The notes below the pieces were generated by a model, which was not told the DNA's origin, ran no database searches, and saw nothing but the letters and a program-made list of their open reading frames with translations. From contig CP066886.1 in the NCBI GenBank assembly GCA_016745315.1, positions 1,643,501-1,707,500 of the forward strand: a stretch of 64,000 nt of DNA. Direction: 5' to 3'. The stretch comes from Arthrospira sp. PCC 9108. GTDB taxonomy: Bacteria > Cyanobacteriota > Cyanobacteriia > Cyanobacteriales > Microcoleaceae. A program made the translations under genes and the position numbers. Shown piece by piece: positions 21,587-30,989 of this stretch (its first letter is position 1; each line of letters opens with the position of its first letter).

Positions 21587-22336
21587 ATGACACAACTGCC
21601 AACTACCCTATCTGAAGCGATCGAACAAGCCAAACAAGCAGCAACTGCTGCTCTCGAAGATGGCTACAAATTGATTCAAGTTGAACTGGTATTCCCAGAA
21701 ATTGAACTTCAAGCTCAGTCGATCGCCTCCCAGTTTATCCCCGCCCTCGAAAAACCCGACACCCTGCTTAAAGTCTTTTTTCCTGATGCAGGGTCGGCAG
21801 CTTTGGCACGTCGAGATTGGGGAGAAACTCCTTTCCGAGTCACCGATATAGGAACCAGTCGTTCCCCCGTAGAAACTCGCCTACAACCCGATGATGGGCA
21901 GTTTTTGGTGGTGTCTCCATCTCCTGTAGAAGTTAACCAAGTGGAAAATCTGCATAAATTGGCAGGCGATCGCTCAGTGGTTCTTCTTAATCCCCGTTTA
22001 GAAGATGTTGCTATCATAGGCATAGGATACGCGGCTCGCCAACTGCGCGAACGCTTCCTAAATACCATTGAGTCTTGCTACTATCTCAAGCCTCTCGATG
22101 GTGCGGCTTTGTTTCGCTGCTATCCAGGGACTTGGGAGGTTTGGCTGGAAATTGACGGGGAATACCAAAAAATTACTGAACAATCCACTAAACCTGTGGG
22201 TGATCAGCTAGAACAAATCTTGGCTCGTGCCACCCAGGGTGATGACCCGTCATCTGTTACACCCAACCTACCACCTGCTAAGAAAAAAGGTTTTCTGTCC
22301 GAACTGCAAAGTTTTATCAATGCTTTGAGTCGATAA
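21587..22336 (+). CDS. DUF1995 protein (LPA3-like)
   Basis: About 249 residues from the ATG at 21587 (MTQLPTTLSEA); the frame reaches 21548. The pattern LSEAIEQAKQAATAAL at the start, ELVFPEIELQAQSIA, and VVLLNPRLEDVAIIGIGYAARQLRERFL in the middle fit DUF1995, found in cyanobacteria and chloroplasts; the plant member LPA3 is linked to photosystem II assembly. The C-terminal third carries a YPGTWEVWLE segment and a lysine-rich linker. It lies 107 bp after the DUF3685 gene and 42 bp before the phosphatase gene, so an operon is possible. Function in bacteria is not established. Confidence 0.75.
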   Translation: MTQLPTTLSEAIEQAKQAATAALEDGYKLIQVELVFPEIELQAQSIASQFIPALEKPDTLLKVFFPDAGSAALARRDWGETPFRVTDIGTSRSPVETRLQPDDGQFLVVSPSPVEVNQVENLHKLAGDRSVVLLNPRLEDVAIIGIGYAARQLRERFLNTIESCYYLKPLDGAALFRCYPGTWEVWLEIDGEYQKITEQSTKPVGDQLEQILARATQGDDPSSVTPNLPPAKKKGFLSELQSFINALSR

Positions 22337-22378
22337 GCCACCTTTCACTCAGGGCAATTCATTGAGACATAAAGAAAA

Positions 22379-23140
22379 ATGTCTAAGCGGCGCATTGTTA
22401 TTGGTGATATACACGGCCACTATAAAGGCATGATGGCCCTTCTTGACAAGGTGGCTCCCAATAGTGATGATGAGGTCTACTTTCTTGGAGATCTCATTGA
22501 TCGCGGCCCGAAAAGCGCTCAGGTGGTTGAATTTGTCAAAAATAGCCCCTATAAGTGCTTAATGGGCAACCATGAACAACTCATGTTGGAAGCCCTCCCG
22601 GAAGTAGGCAGAAATCAACAGGCTTGGCAGGCTTGGCTTTATAGTGGTGGCCAAACTACCGTCGCCTCTTATCAAGAGGCAGAAATTATCCCTCGCGACC
22701 ATCTGCACTGGATGCGATCGCTACCCCTATTTCTCGACCTCGGAGATACTTGGCTGGTTCATGCCGGAGTTAACCCCAGGCGACCAATTGAACAGCAAAC
22801 TGCTTCTGATTTTTGCTGGATTCGTAAAGAGTTCCATTCTATCCCAAAACCCTATTTTGACAAAAAACAGATTATTATCGGTCACACGATCACTTTTACT
22901 TTTGATGGGGTAGAACCAGGAAATCTTGTCCAAGGACAAGGTTGGTTGGGTATAGATACAGGGGTTTATCATGCTAAGAGTGGGTGGCTAACAGCCCTGG
23001 AACTTGATACTAATACCGTGTATCAGGTTAATGCACTCCATTATAAGTTTCGTGTCTTACCCCTAGAAGAAATTGTCACTACCCTCAAACGACCCTCTAT
23101 TTTTGATAAGTTGCGTTATGTAAGGCCTCAAGCACATTAA
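22379..23140 (+). CDS. PPP-type metallophosphoesterase
   Basis: A 253-residue calcineurin-like phosphoesterase with all three signatures: GDIHGH (residue 8 on), GDLIDRGP and GNHE, followed by VHAGVNP and GHT. These supply the Asp, His and Asn ligands of a dinuclear metal site. Bacterial relatives act as serine/threonine protein phosphatases (PrpA/B) or as diadenosine tetraphosphatases; I cannot decide between them. The ATG at 22379 follows AAAGAAAA rather than a strong Shine-Dalgarno. It ends one base before the convergent gene's stop at 23142. Confidence 0.88.
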   Translation: MSKRRIVIGDIHGHYKGMMALLDKVAPNSDDEVYFLGDLIDRGPKSAQVVEFVKNSPYKCLMGNHEQLMLEALPEVGRNQQAWQAWLYSGGQTTVASYQEAEIIPRDHLHWMRSLPLFLDLGDTWLVHAGVNPRRPIEQQTASDFCWIRKEFHSIPKPYFDKKQIIIGHTITFTFDGVEPGNLVQGQGWLGIDTGVYHAKSGWLTALELDTNTVYQVNALHYKFRVLPLEEIVTTLKRPSIFDKLRYVRPQAH

Positions 23141-23141
23141 T

Positions 23142-23732
23142 TTACTCCCCTCCCTTATTAAGGGCGGCGGTTGTGACTTTTGTTAACCAAGTCTCGATTC
23201 CCCGTTTCGTGGGTTTTCCTGATTCGGTAAATGCCCAAATATCCCGCTTATGTTGGGGACCATAACTAATATGAATCGGGCGATCGCATCCATAAAAATA
23301 TAAAGAGTCGAAAGGTAGATGGTGATCTATAATCCAATCAACCAGTTGGTTACTTTCGAGATTTCTGATCATAAAATCACAGGAAGCCCCTAATCGAGAA
23401 CAGTAATATTTGCCTTTCTGATTAAGTTCATGGGCTAGGTGTTGGTCTAGGTTAGGGGCAACCCTACCGTTTTTGATTCCGCTGATCGGGTCTTTTTTGT
23501 CTAGGTATCTTTTCAAATCCCTAGAACAAAATCCATAGGTTAACTCAAAGCGATCGCGCCCAAATTCATCAATAATGGGGTCGATAATTGCTTTATTTAA
23601 GTCCTTCATCGCCTCGATACTTTCTGGCTGTTGTGGGTAAGGATTAATGCGATCGCTATATTTAGCATAGGTTTTCGTACAAGTACAAAACTCTTCTAAA
23701 AACAGATATTTCCCCAGTTTAATATTCTCCAT
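23142..23732 (-). CDS. conserved hypothetical protein, possibly M15-like fold
   Basis: A 196-residue protein starting MENIKLGKYLFLEEF. The layout resembles D-Ala-D-Ala peptidases of family M15: an N-terminal LNKAIIDPIIDEFG helix, LTYGFCS, HELNQKGKYYCSRLGASCDFMI (where M15 enzymes have HxxxxxxD) and DRPIHISYGP near the C-terminus (where they have a final His). The match is by eye and the first His spacing is unusual, so an enzymatic role is unproven. It is cysteine-rich at the start (EEFCTCTKTY). It converges on the phosphatase gene with no gap. Confidence 0.6.
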   Translation of the reverse strand: MENIKLGKYLFLEEFCTCTKTYAKYSDRINPYPQQPESIEAMKDLNKAIIDPIIDEFGRDRFELTYGFCSRDLKRYLDKKDPISGIKNGRVAPNLDQHLAHELNQKGKYYCSRLGASCDFMIRNLESNQLVDWIIDHHLPFDSLYFYGCDRPIHISYGPQHKRDIWAFTESGKPTKRGIETWLTKVTTAALNKGGE

Positions 23733-23933
23733 AAATCATTACCCTAAGCCTATCCTCCCTTTCCCAGAGGGCAGGTGTATTCACCTGATCGCCCCCAGGG
23801 GAGAAACTAGCGGAAACTCCCTCCCAACAAATTATTAACTATTAATTGAAGAGGAGGGGGGATTTATTAATCTTCTGTTGACCAGAGGTAATTAACAGCC
23901 CAACCCGCACCCTCCCCTACATGATCTTCCCCA

Positions 23934-25195
23934 TTATCCATTTTTTAAGGCGCAAGCTACCGCCTCACAGGCTTGATTAACTTCCGCCTCCGTCACAATT
24001 AAAGGCGGTACAAATCGCACAACTTTCGGACCTGCTGGCACCAATAAAACCCCTTGTGCGATCGCCGCATTTACCAGATCAATAGAAGTCAATTCCACAT
24101 CTGGTTTTAATTCCATCCCATTAATTAAACCCCAACCGCGAACCTCAGCAATTAAATCAGGATACTGAGAAGCGATCGCCTGTAGGCTGTTTCTGAGCTG
24201 TTCTCCCCGCTGTTGTACATTGTTAAGGATATTTTCCCTTTCCAGAGTTTGACACACCGCCAAAGCCACACCACAGGCGAAAGGATTACCCCCAAACGTA
24301 CTCGCATGGTTTCCCGGTTCAAACACATCACAGAAAGACTTACACATCAGCGCACCGATAGGAATACCCCCACCGAGTCCCTTAGCCGAAGTAAAAATAT
24401 CCGGTTCTATACCCAGATTTTCATATCCCCACCAGCGACCAGTGCGACCCATTCCCACTTGTACCTCATCGAGAATCAGCAAAATTCCCTTTTCATCGCA
24501 AATCTGGCGAATTTTTTGGAAGTAAGCCACATCTCCCGGACGCACTCCCCTTCACCCTGTAGGGCTTCTAAAAGGATAGCCGCCACCCGGCGACCGTTTT
24601 GGTCAACTTCTGCGATCGTATTTTCCAAAGCCGGAAGGTCATTATAGGGAGTATAGACAAAACCCGGAACCAGGGGACTAAATCCCTTTTGATATTTAGG
24701 TTGTCCAGTCGCCGTAATTGTAGCCAGAGTGCGACCATGAAAACTAGCGTGGGCGGTAATGATCACCGGATCTTCAATATTAAGGCGATCGTGGGCATAT
24801 TTACGCGCCAGTTTAATCGCCCCCTCATTAGCTTCTGCGCCAGAGTTACAGAAAAAAACCCGGTCTGCTGCGGAATGCTCAGTTAACCAAGCCGCTAACT
24901 CTCCCTGTTCCGGGATATAGTAGAGATTCGAGACATGATGCAGCTTTTGGATTTGCTCAGTGACCGCTTCTATTAACTTGGGGTGCGCGTGTCCGAGGGT
25001 ACAAGTAGCAATTCCCGCCACAAAATCCAGATACTCTTTCCCCTCTGTATCCCACACCTTACAGCCGGAACCTTTTTCCAGGGCGATAGGAAACCGCCCA
25101 TAAGTGTTCATAACATTCGCGTTGAAGCGATCGATACTGAACTGTTCAGCCCCCGTTCCTAGACCGTCATCTCTGATTAAAGTTTCTGGACTCAC
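23934..25195 (-). CDS. argD: acetylornithine aminotransferase, one frameshift
   Basis: Class III PLP aminotransferase of about 420 residues: GKEYLDFVAGIATCTLGHAHP, the SGAEANEGAIKLARKYA block, SFHGRT, LLILDEVQVGMGRTG, and the PLP-lysine motif SAKGLGGGIPIGA. It makes N-acetylornithine in arginine synthesis (cytosol). The N-terminal frame (24476-25195) and C-terminal frame (23934-24545) join when one G is added to the GAAGGGGAG run near 24548, restoring EALQGEGGVRPGDV. As arginine synthesis is expected to be essential, sequence error is the likely cause. It is divergent from the gene at 25384. Confidence 0.9.
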
Positions 25196-25383
25196 AAATC
25201 GCTCCTTCAGTCTTGATAATGCTGATATTGTTAACCATCATATATCAGCCTTTATGGGGGCGCGTCACCGATTCCCGATATCCACTGAAATCGCAAAGGG
25301 TTTACCAACACTATCTTCTGCTGAACCCTAGCAATGGCTAAACTTGAGTTAAACTATCAAAATCAGTAGTAGTGGGTGAGTTT

Positions 25384-25815
25384 ATGCGATCGCGATTCTT
25401 TTCAGTTATCTTGGCTTCTGTGATGATCGGTTTCCTCAGTTGGCTGTGGACTCCCCCCGCGTGGGCGATGATTCAGATCGAGTTATTTGATATCGGTTAT
25501 CAAGATTGTCCGGCTGAGTTATCAGAAGGCCTGGTTTCTAGTGGTTCTATCCAAGAGGCTGACTGTTTTATTGTTACCGGAAAAGCTAACAATACCTCTG
25601 GTAAAACCGTTGTTGATGCCGATATCTTCGGGCGGATCTATGATGCTAACGATAATCGGGTCATGCAGAACCGCACCCGTCTCGGTAGTATTGATGTTGT
25701 ACCTCCAGGTATTAGCGATTTTGAAATCCGCATTTCTATAGCCTCTAACCTGGAAAAGCCCTTTAAATTTAAGCAATTTAAGGCTTCTGGCTTTACCGGT
25801 CGTATCGGCCGATAA
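25384..25815 (+). CDS. secreted conserved hypothetical protein
   Basis: About 143 residues from the ATG at 25384; a GTG at 25372 is in frame. A signal peptide is evident: MRSRFF, a hydrophobic core, and a likely cut after PAWA. The mature part (about 115 residues) is predicted beta-rich, with FDIGYQDCP, ADCFIVTGKANNTSGK, VDADIFGRIYDAN and VPPGISDFEIRI, a pattern like FxLYD-type beta-sandwich domains. Two cysteines may form a disulfide. Similar proteins occur widely in cyanobacteria, but I know of no assigned function. It lies 64 bp before the adenylate cyclase on the same strand. Confidence 0.7.
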   Translation: MRSRFFSVILASVMIGFLSWLWTPPAWAMIQIELFDIGYQDCPAELSEGLVSSGSIQEADCFIVTGKANNTSGKTVVDADIFGRIYDANDNRVMQNRTRLGSIDVVPPGISDFEIRISIASNLEKPFKFKQFKASGFTGRIGR

Positions 25816-25879
25816 TTATCAGTTATCAAGATATGGCAGTTAATTTGATTCTATCGGCTGGCTGAAACTCGGTCAAGTT

Positions 25880-27208
25880 ATGAGTAAATATACCCCAGGC
25901 GATCGCAAATTCGGTGCATGGTTAGATCGCACCATGAAACAAATATTTAAAGCCCCCGACATCATTAAAGCCGCTAACTATCAAACCTGGCAACATAGTT
26001 TTATGCGTCAGCGTCTGGGTTTGGGCTTATGGCTGGCTTTGTTTGTCTATTTAACCTTTTCCCTATCCCAAATCAAGAATTGGCTATTCTATCCCCAAGA
26101 TTTTCGCCCCGGGTGGTTAATTACCCAGGTGTGTGTACAATTGGGCGTACTGGTGGGGTTGGTGTTATTACGAACCGCGATCGGTCGTAAATACCCAGGT
26201 TTGATTTTTCTGTTATTATCCTGGATTGTGACACTCAGCCCCCAAATTCGGGCAACATTTTTGGGTATATCTCAACCCGCCATCATTGAATGGCCCCTCA
26301 TGTTCTTTTCCCAAGCTACCCTGCTTCCCGTCTGCTGGTCTTTACATCTCATCTCTCAATTGGGGGTATTAGCTTATTATTTTGGCACCCAAATTATCCT
26401 AGATCTTCCCCTCAAGTTACCCGTGGATTGGATGACTCAGGATTTTCTGATATTATACTTTTTCTGGATCTGTGTCATTTGCAATCTATCGGTTTATTTA
26501 TATGACCGTCTCGCCTGTTCTGAGTTTAACTCCCGCAAAGCCTTAGTTACTGCCTACGAACAGGTTAAACAAGAACAGGAAAAGTCCGAAAAACTACTAC
26601 TTAATATTCTGCCATATCCCATCGCCGAACGCCTTAAACAAGACCCTAAGACTATTGCTGATGATTTTACTGATGCGGGGGTGCTTTTTGCTGATATTGT
26701 CGGTTTTACCGAGATTTCAACCAGGTTTAGTCCCACGGATTTGGTGCAGTTGCTAAATGGTATTTTTTCCAGATTTGATGGGTTAGCAGAACAACATGGT
26801 TTGGAGAAAATTAAGACTATTGGGGATGCTTATATGGTGGTTTCTGGGTTGCCTTTACCTAGGGAAGATTATGCCGAAGCGATCGCTGATATGGCCCTGG
26901 ATATGCAGCGGACTCTCCGGGAGTTCAACCGACAAAATCAACAAGGTTTTAAAATCCGTATTGGTATTGCTACGGGTCCCGTTATTGCCGGGGTAATTGG
27001 CTTGAAAAAGTTTATCTATGACCTGTGGGGAGATACCGTTAATATTGCTTCCCGAATGGAGTCCCATAGTATCGCAGATGAAATTCAGGTGACAGAGGAA
27101 ACATATATGGCACTTCGCGATCGCTATATATTTGAAAAGCGCGGCACAATTCCCATTAAAGGCAAGGGTGAAATGACCACTTATCTCCTTAAAGGCAAAC
27201 ATGAATAA
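25880..27208 (+). CDS. membrane-bound class III adenylate cyclase
   Basis: A 442-residue protein. An N-terminal membrane region (about residues 50-220) has around six hydrophobic helices; a short coiled-coil-like linker follows (EQVKQEQEKSEKLLLNILP), then a class III catalytic domain. Metal-binding aspartates are in LFADIVGFT and IGDAYMV. The lysine in LEKIKTIGDAYM and the aspartate in YDLWGDTVNIASRME are the residues that select ATP over GTP, so cAMP is the predicted product. LLLNILPYPIAERL is the conserved helix preceding many such cyclases. The sensed signal is unknown. The ATG at 25880 gives MSKYTPGDR. Confidence 0.9.
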   Translation: MSKYTPGDRKFGAWLDRTMKQIFKAPDIIKAANYQTWQHSFMRQRLGLGLWLALFVYLTFSLSQIKNWLFYPQDFRPGWLITQVCVQLGVLVGLVLLRTAIGRKYPGLIFLLLSWIVTLSPQIRATFLGISQPAIIEWPLMFFSQATLLPVCWSLHLISQLGVLAYYFGTQIILDLPLKLPVDWMTQDFLILYFFWICVICNLSVYLYDRLACSEFNSRKALVTAYEQVKQEQEKSEKLLLNILPYPIAERLKQDPKTIADDFTDAGVLFADIVGFTEISTRFSPTDLVQLLNGIFSRFDGLAEQHGLEKIKTIGDAYMVVSGLPLPREDYAEAIADMALDMQRTLREFNRQNQQGFKIRIGIATGPVIAGVIGLKKFIYDLWGDTVNIASRMESHSIADEIQVTEETYMALRDRYIFEKRGTIPIKGKGEMTTYLLKGKHE

Positions 27209-27279
27209 ACACGGCAAAAAATCTGCTTTCTGCCCCATCTTGTCAGGATAATGCACCCAGATTAATTAAACTTTAATAC

Positions 27280-27576
27280 CTAGTTCTTATAGGTAATAAA
27301 ATCACCCCGAACCCAACCACGAGCCTTAGACGCTGGAAACTCCACATAATACCATTTATAGCCATTAACTACCCTTTCATTAATCACATCAACATAATCT
27401 CCCGCATAACCATAATGAGCCACAGAATAGTTAGTTCCCGGTCCTGAACGAATGTTAATTTGAGACCCAGCATCATTCGCAAATAAACGCGCCGGATAAG
27501 CCCAAGCCGGAACTACAGCAGCAGCTATTATAACCATAGATAGACCAGCAGACACCAACAGTTTTTGAGGACTCAT
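27280..27576 (-). CDS. secreted SH3b-domain protein
   Basis: A 98-residue protein with a signal peptide (hydrophobic residues 6-24, likely cut after PAWA) and one bacterial SH3 domain: INIRSGPGTNYSVAHYGYAGD, WYYVEF and GWVRGDFI. Such domains bind cell-wall peptides or act as small adaptors in the periplasm. It converges on the adenylate cyclase gene. No catalytic domain is present. Confidence 0.8.
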   Translation of the reverse strand: MSPQKLLVSAGLSMVIIAAAVVPAWAYPARLFANDAGSQINIRSGPGTNYSVAHYGYAGDYVDVINERVVNGYKWYYVEFPASKARGWVRGDFITYKN

Positions 27577-27747
27577 TGATTGACACCATTATTAATAGGT
27601 GAAATATTCAGCCAGCAATGGTTTAAATAATTAAGCCCATGTTCCGGCTTAGTCCTATTATCATCCGCCAATTAACCAGCGTCATCAGTATAATCACTGA
27701 CTTTTGTCACCCTGTGGTTGGTGTTTTGGTGTTGGGTTTCACTACTC

Positions 27748-28188
27748 TGTTGGGTTTTACCTAACCTACTCTGTTGGGTTTTACCTAACCTACTCTGTTG
27801 GGTTTCACCCAACCTACTCTGTTGGGTTTTACCTAACCTACTCTGTTGGGTTTCACCCAACCTACTCTGTTGGGTTTTACCTAACCTACTCTGTTGGGTT
27901 TCACCCAACCTACTCTGTTGGGTTTTACCTAACCTACTCTGTTGGGTTTCACCCAACCTACTCTGTTGGGTTTTACCTAACCTACTCTGTTGGGTTTCAC
28001 CCAACCTACTCTGTTGGGTTTTACCCAACCTACTCTGTTGGGTTTTACCTAACCTACTCTGTTGGGTTTTACCTAACCTACTCTGTTGGGTTTCACCCAA
28101 CCTACTCTGTTGGGTTTCACCCAACCTACTCTGTTGGGTTTCACCCAACCTACTCTGTTGGGTTTCACCCAACCTACTCTGTTGGGTT
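27748..28188. repeat. array of 18 complete 24-bp hairpin units
   Basis: Unit TACTCTGTTGGGTTTTACCTAACC or the variant with TTTCACCCAACC, repeated 18 times with partial units at both ends. Each unit contains GTTGGGT-TTY-ACCYAAC, a 7-bp inverted repeat. The first 12 units mostly alternate between the two variants; the last four are all the CACCCAAC type. Open frames across it (LGETQQSR or PNLLCWV repeats) are by-products of the 24-bp period. It lies between a small SH3b gene and the end of the ABC transporter gene. Confidence 0.95.
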
Positions 28189-28229
28189 TCACGCTCGCTT
28201 CACCTCCACCCATAATTGTATCGGGGTTG

Positions 28230-30989
28230 TTAAATTACATCCTTGCGTTTTTGCACCACTAATAACAAGCCAAACATCACCATAATTAACCCAATTAAAA
28301 TCCCCCAATATTTGCCGACATTGACATTAAACATTGAACCATAGTCCTGGAAAAAACGCTTAATGGTTCCTTCGGCTTCACCTAAAGCCCCCTCATATTT
28401 ACCTCGCCATTCTCCATACTCATCCTGCCATTGTTGAATAGCTGTCTGGTACTCATTAACCCGGTCTTGGTAGGCTTCCATATCAGCTTGATATTGATCC
28501 ATCTCGTCTTCATAGTCTAGTTGCGCTTGAAAAGACTGGTTATCAGGTCTAGTAGGTTGTTGGGGAGGGTCGCCAGGAGATTCAGGACGGACGGGTTCTG
28601 GCTGGTCAACAGCCGGATTATACTTAGCTAAAATGCCGGGAAAACTGCATTGATTAAATAGGCTAGTTCCTAAACAAATACAGTCCTGTTTTTGGGCATC
28701 AGTTAAGGCATCGCGTTCATCCTCATCTAACTGCCAACAGGGGTCTTCCGCTACATCTCGACCTACTCCAGTGATAGTAACAAAGGATTCAAACGGCCAT
28801 TTAGTTAGGGTGAGATGATTAATGATCAGTCCTGGTAGTCCCAAGGTGTTAATAGGTAGCATTCCGCCACCAAAAGTAATTTGAGGAACTAAAAAGATAA
28901 TGGTCAATAAAGGGGCGATATTCTGGTTAGGAGAAATGGCTGAAACCAATAATCCCATGACCATTCCTGCCATGGTTGCCAAGACTAAGGTTATGTACAA
29001 GGAACCATAAACGGAAAAGTCTCCGGGAATCTGAACAGCTATCAGTTTAAACAATAGGAAAATTGCGGCTTGATATAAGGCGAAGACTGAAGCAATACAA
29101 ACCTTCGACAGAATATAGGGAAGAATTTGTAAACCAATAGTCCTTTCCCGGCGGTAGATATCGGCTTCTTTGACAATATCGCGCATGGTGGCGATACTAC
29201 CGACCATGACGGCGACTAAGGCGGTAACAAATAGCATGGTAATTACCTGCCCAAAATCGCCTTTGGTATCGTCAAACATATAGCGATTCCAGGTAAACCA
29301 GTCAAGTATACCGAGAATAGGGGCGATCGCCAACATTAAGATTAAACTAGCTCGATCGCGCATTAAAATCGACCAATTCCGATTCGATAAAATCAGAAAC
29401 TGTCGCCAAGCGGAAACCCGTTTAATGGTCGCGCCGGGAACCTGTTGCGATCGCCTATTACCATTAGTTTCAGCCTGAACATTGGTGAGAGTCTTTTGGC
29501 GTTGAACCACAAACCTTTGGTATTGGGAAGAGTTGAGATAATCTTGCTGCCAATCTTGAGGCGATCGCTCCCTTTCTACCTTGTGATAAATTTGATTAAA
29601 GCGCTCAACCCCAAAATATTGCAGCGCCTCTTGAGGAGGGCCGAAATAAGCAATCCGACCTCCCGCACCTAAAAATACTACTAAATCACACAGCATGACA
29701 TTATCGGTAGCATGGGTAATCAAAATTACCGTCCTACCTTGGTCTGCCAGATTTCGCAGCAGATTCATAATATCAGCTTCCGTACCCGGATCTAAGCCAG
29801 AGGTTGCCTCATCCAAAAAGAATAAACTAGGCTTAGTCAACAATTCCACCCCAATAGATACCCGCTTGAGTTGACCGCCACTGAGGGCTTTAATGGGAAC
29901 ATCCCGACGGTGAGACAATCCCAAATCCTGGAGAACCTCATCAACCCGTTTCTGTCTTTCTGCTAAAGTGGTATCAGCCGGCATTCGTAATTGGGCGGCA
30001 TAATCCAAAGCCTGAGTCACAGTTAACTCAGTATGGACAATATCCTTTTGGGGAACATAACCAATTTCCGTGCGGTAGGCGTTATAGTTTTTGTACAAGT
30101 CAACGCCATTGACTAATACATGGCCTCCCGTAGCTGGACGAAAGCCGTTGAGGGCATCAAGAAGGGTAGATTTACCGCCGCCACTAACCCCAGCCACTAC
30201 GACAAATTCCCGCGCCTGTATCGATAGGGAAATATCATTGAGTAGGTTAACTTCTTTGGAAACCTGTTTATTTAAGCCTAGCGCATCGAGGCGCAGATTA
30301 CCTTCTTCGTTGACCTGTACTAAAGTTTCATCAATGTTTAAGGTGAAGCGACAAGGACCGATGCGAATATTGTCTCCCACCGTCAGGGTGCGATCGCCTG
30401 TAATTACTTTACCATTGACAAAGGTTCCATTGGTAGAGCTGAGGTCTGTTAAAACAAAAGACCCGTTTTTCCGGGCAATTTGGGCATGGTTGCGAGACAC
30501 GGAAGGATGATTAATGACTGTATTATTACTCGCATCTCGACCAATAGTAATGAGATCCTTTCCCCGTAACTCTAGGGTAAAACTTAGGACTGTGCCACTG
30601 CTTTGCCCTATAGTATTATCAACTACTGTTTCTTCTGATAGGGCTGGGGCGGCGGCTTGGGTCGGGGCTACAGCCAGGGAGCTAAAGCAAAAGGTTAGTT
30701 TAGCATCCCCTATTTGGATGGTGTCATTATTGGCTAAGGGTTGCGGCGTTTTGGGGGGAATTGTATCTGCGTTTAGCAGTGTGCCAATGGTACTGCCTAA
30801 ATCCACAATTACATAGCGATCGCCCTCTAGTCTAATCTCGGCGTGGTGCCGCGAAACACTCATATCTGTTAATACTACTGTGTTATCGGGGGCGCGACCA
30901 ATGGAAGCTATCCCATTATCAATGACTATTTCAGAAACAGATGTGCTGCCGTAAATTTTGAGTTGGGCATTGGTTGATGAGAAACTCAT
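28230..30989 (-). CDS. ABCG-type transporter with two N-terminal FHA domains
   Basis: A 919-residue fusion: two FHA domains (about residues 1-110, with IGRAPDN, SRHHAEI, GSTIGT; and about 130-235, with IGRDASN, SRNHAQI, SSTNGTFVNG), an ABC ATPase (Walker A GVSGGGKST, Q-loop VPQKD, signature LSGGQLKR, Walker B LFFLDEATSGLDP, H-loop ITHA; about 245-470) and an ABC2-type membrane domain (about 535-910) with some six helices. A long acidic coiled insertion rich in Q, E and Y sits before the last helix (about 790-885). FHA domains bind phosphothreonine, so regulation by Ser/Thr kinases is likely. The substrate is unknown. Confidence 0.9.
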   Translation of the reverse strand: MSFSSTNAQLKIYGSTSVSEIVIDNGIASIGRAPDNTVVLTDMSVSRHHAEIRLEGDRYVIVDLGSTIGTLLNADTIPPKTPQPLANNDTIQIGDAKLTFCFSSLAVAPTQAAAPALSEETVVDNTIGQSSGTVLSFTLELRGKDLITIGRDASNNTVINHPSVSRNHAQIARKNGSFVLTDLSSTNGTFVNGKVITGDRTLTVGDNIRIGPCRFTLNIDETLVQVNEEGNLRLDALGLNKQVSKEVNLLNDISLSIQAREFVVVAGVSGGGKSTLLDALNGFRPATGGHVLVNGVDLYKNYNAYRTEIGYVPQKDIVHTELTVTQALDYAAQLRMPADTTLAERQKRVDEVLQDLGLSHRRDVPIKALSGGQLKRVSIGVELLTKPSLFFLDEATSGLDPGTEADIMNLLRNLADQGRTVILITHATDNVMLCDLVVFLGAGGRIAYFGPPQEALQYFGVERFNQIYHKVERERSPQDWQQDYLNSSQYQRFVVQRQKTLTNVQAETNGNRRSQQVPGATIKRVSAWRQFLILSNRNWSILMRDRASLILMLAIAPILGILDWFTWNRYMFDDTKGDFGQVITMLFVTALVAVMVGSIATMRDIVKEADIYRRERTIGLQILPYILSKVCIASVFALYQAAIFLLFKLIAVQIPGDFSVYGSLYITLVLATMAGMVMGLLVSAISPNQNIAPLLTIIFLVPQITFGGGMLPINTLGLPGLIINHLTLTKWPFESFVTITGVGRDVAEDPCWQLDEDERDALTDAQKQDCICLGTSLFNQCSFPGILAKYNPAVDQPEPVRPESPGDPPQQPTRPDNQSFQAQLDYEDEMDQYQADMEAYQDRVNEYQTAIQQWQDEYGEWRGKYEGALGEAEGTIKRFFQDYGSMFNVNVGKYWGILIGLIMVMFGLLLVVQKRKDVI

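Noticed and set aside
27672..28172. Open frame of LGETQQSR repeats and opposite-strand PNLLCWV repeats
   Set aside because: Produced by the 24-bp period of a hairpin array, open in several frames, with no start signal or family.
27748..28188. CRISPR array
   Set aside because: Units are contiguous 24-mers without unique spacers, and no cas gene is nearby.
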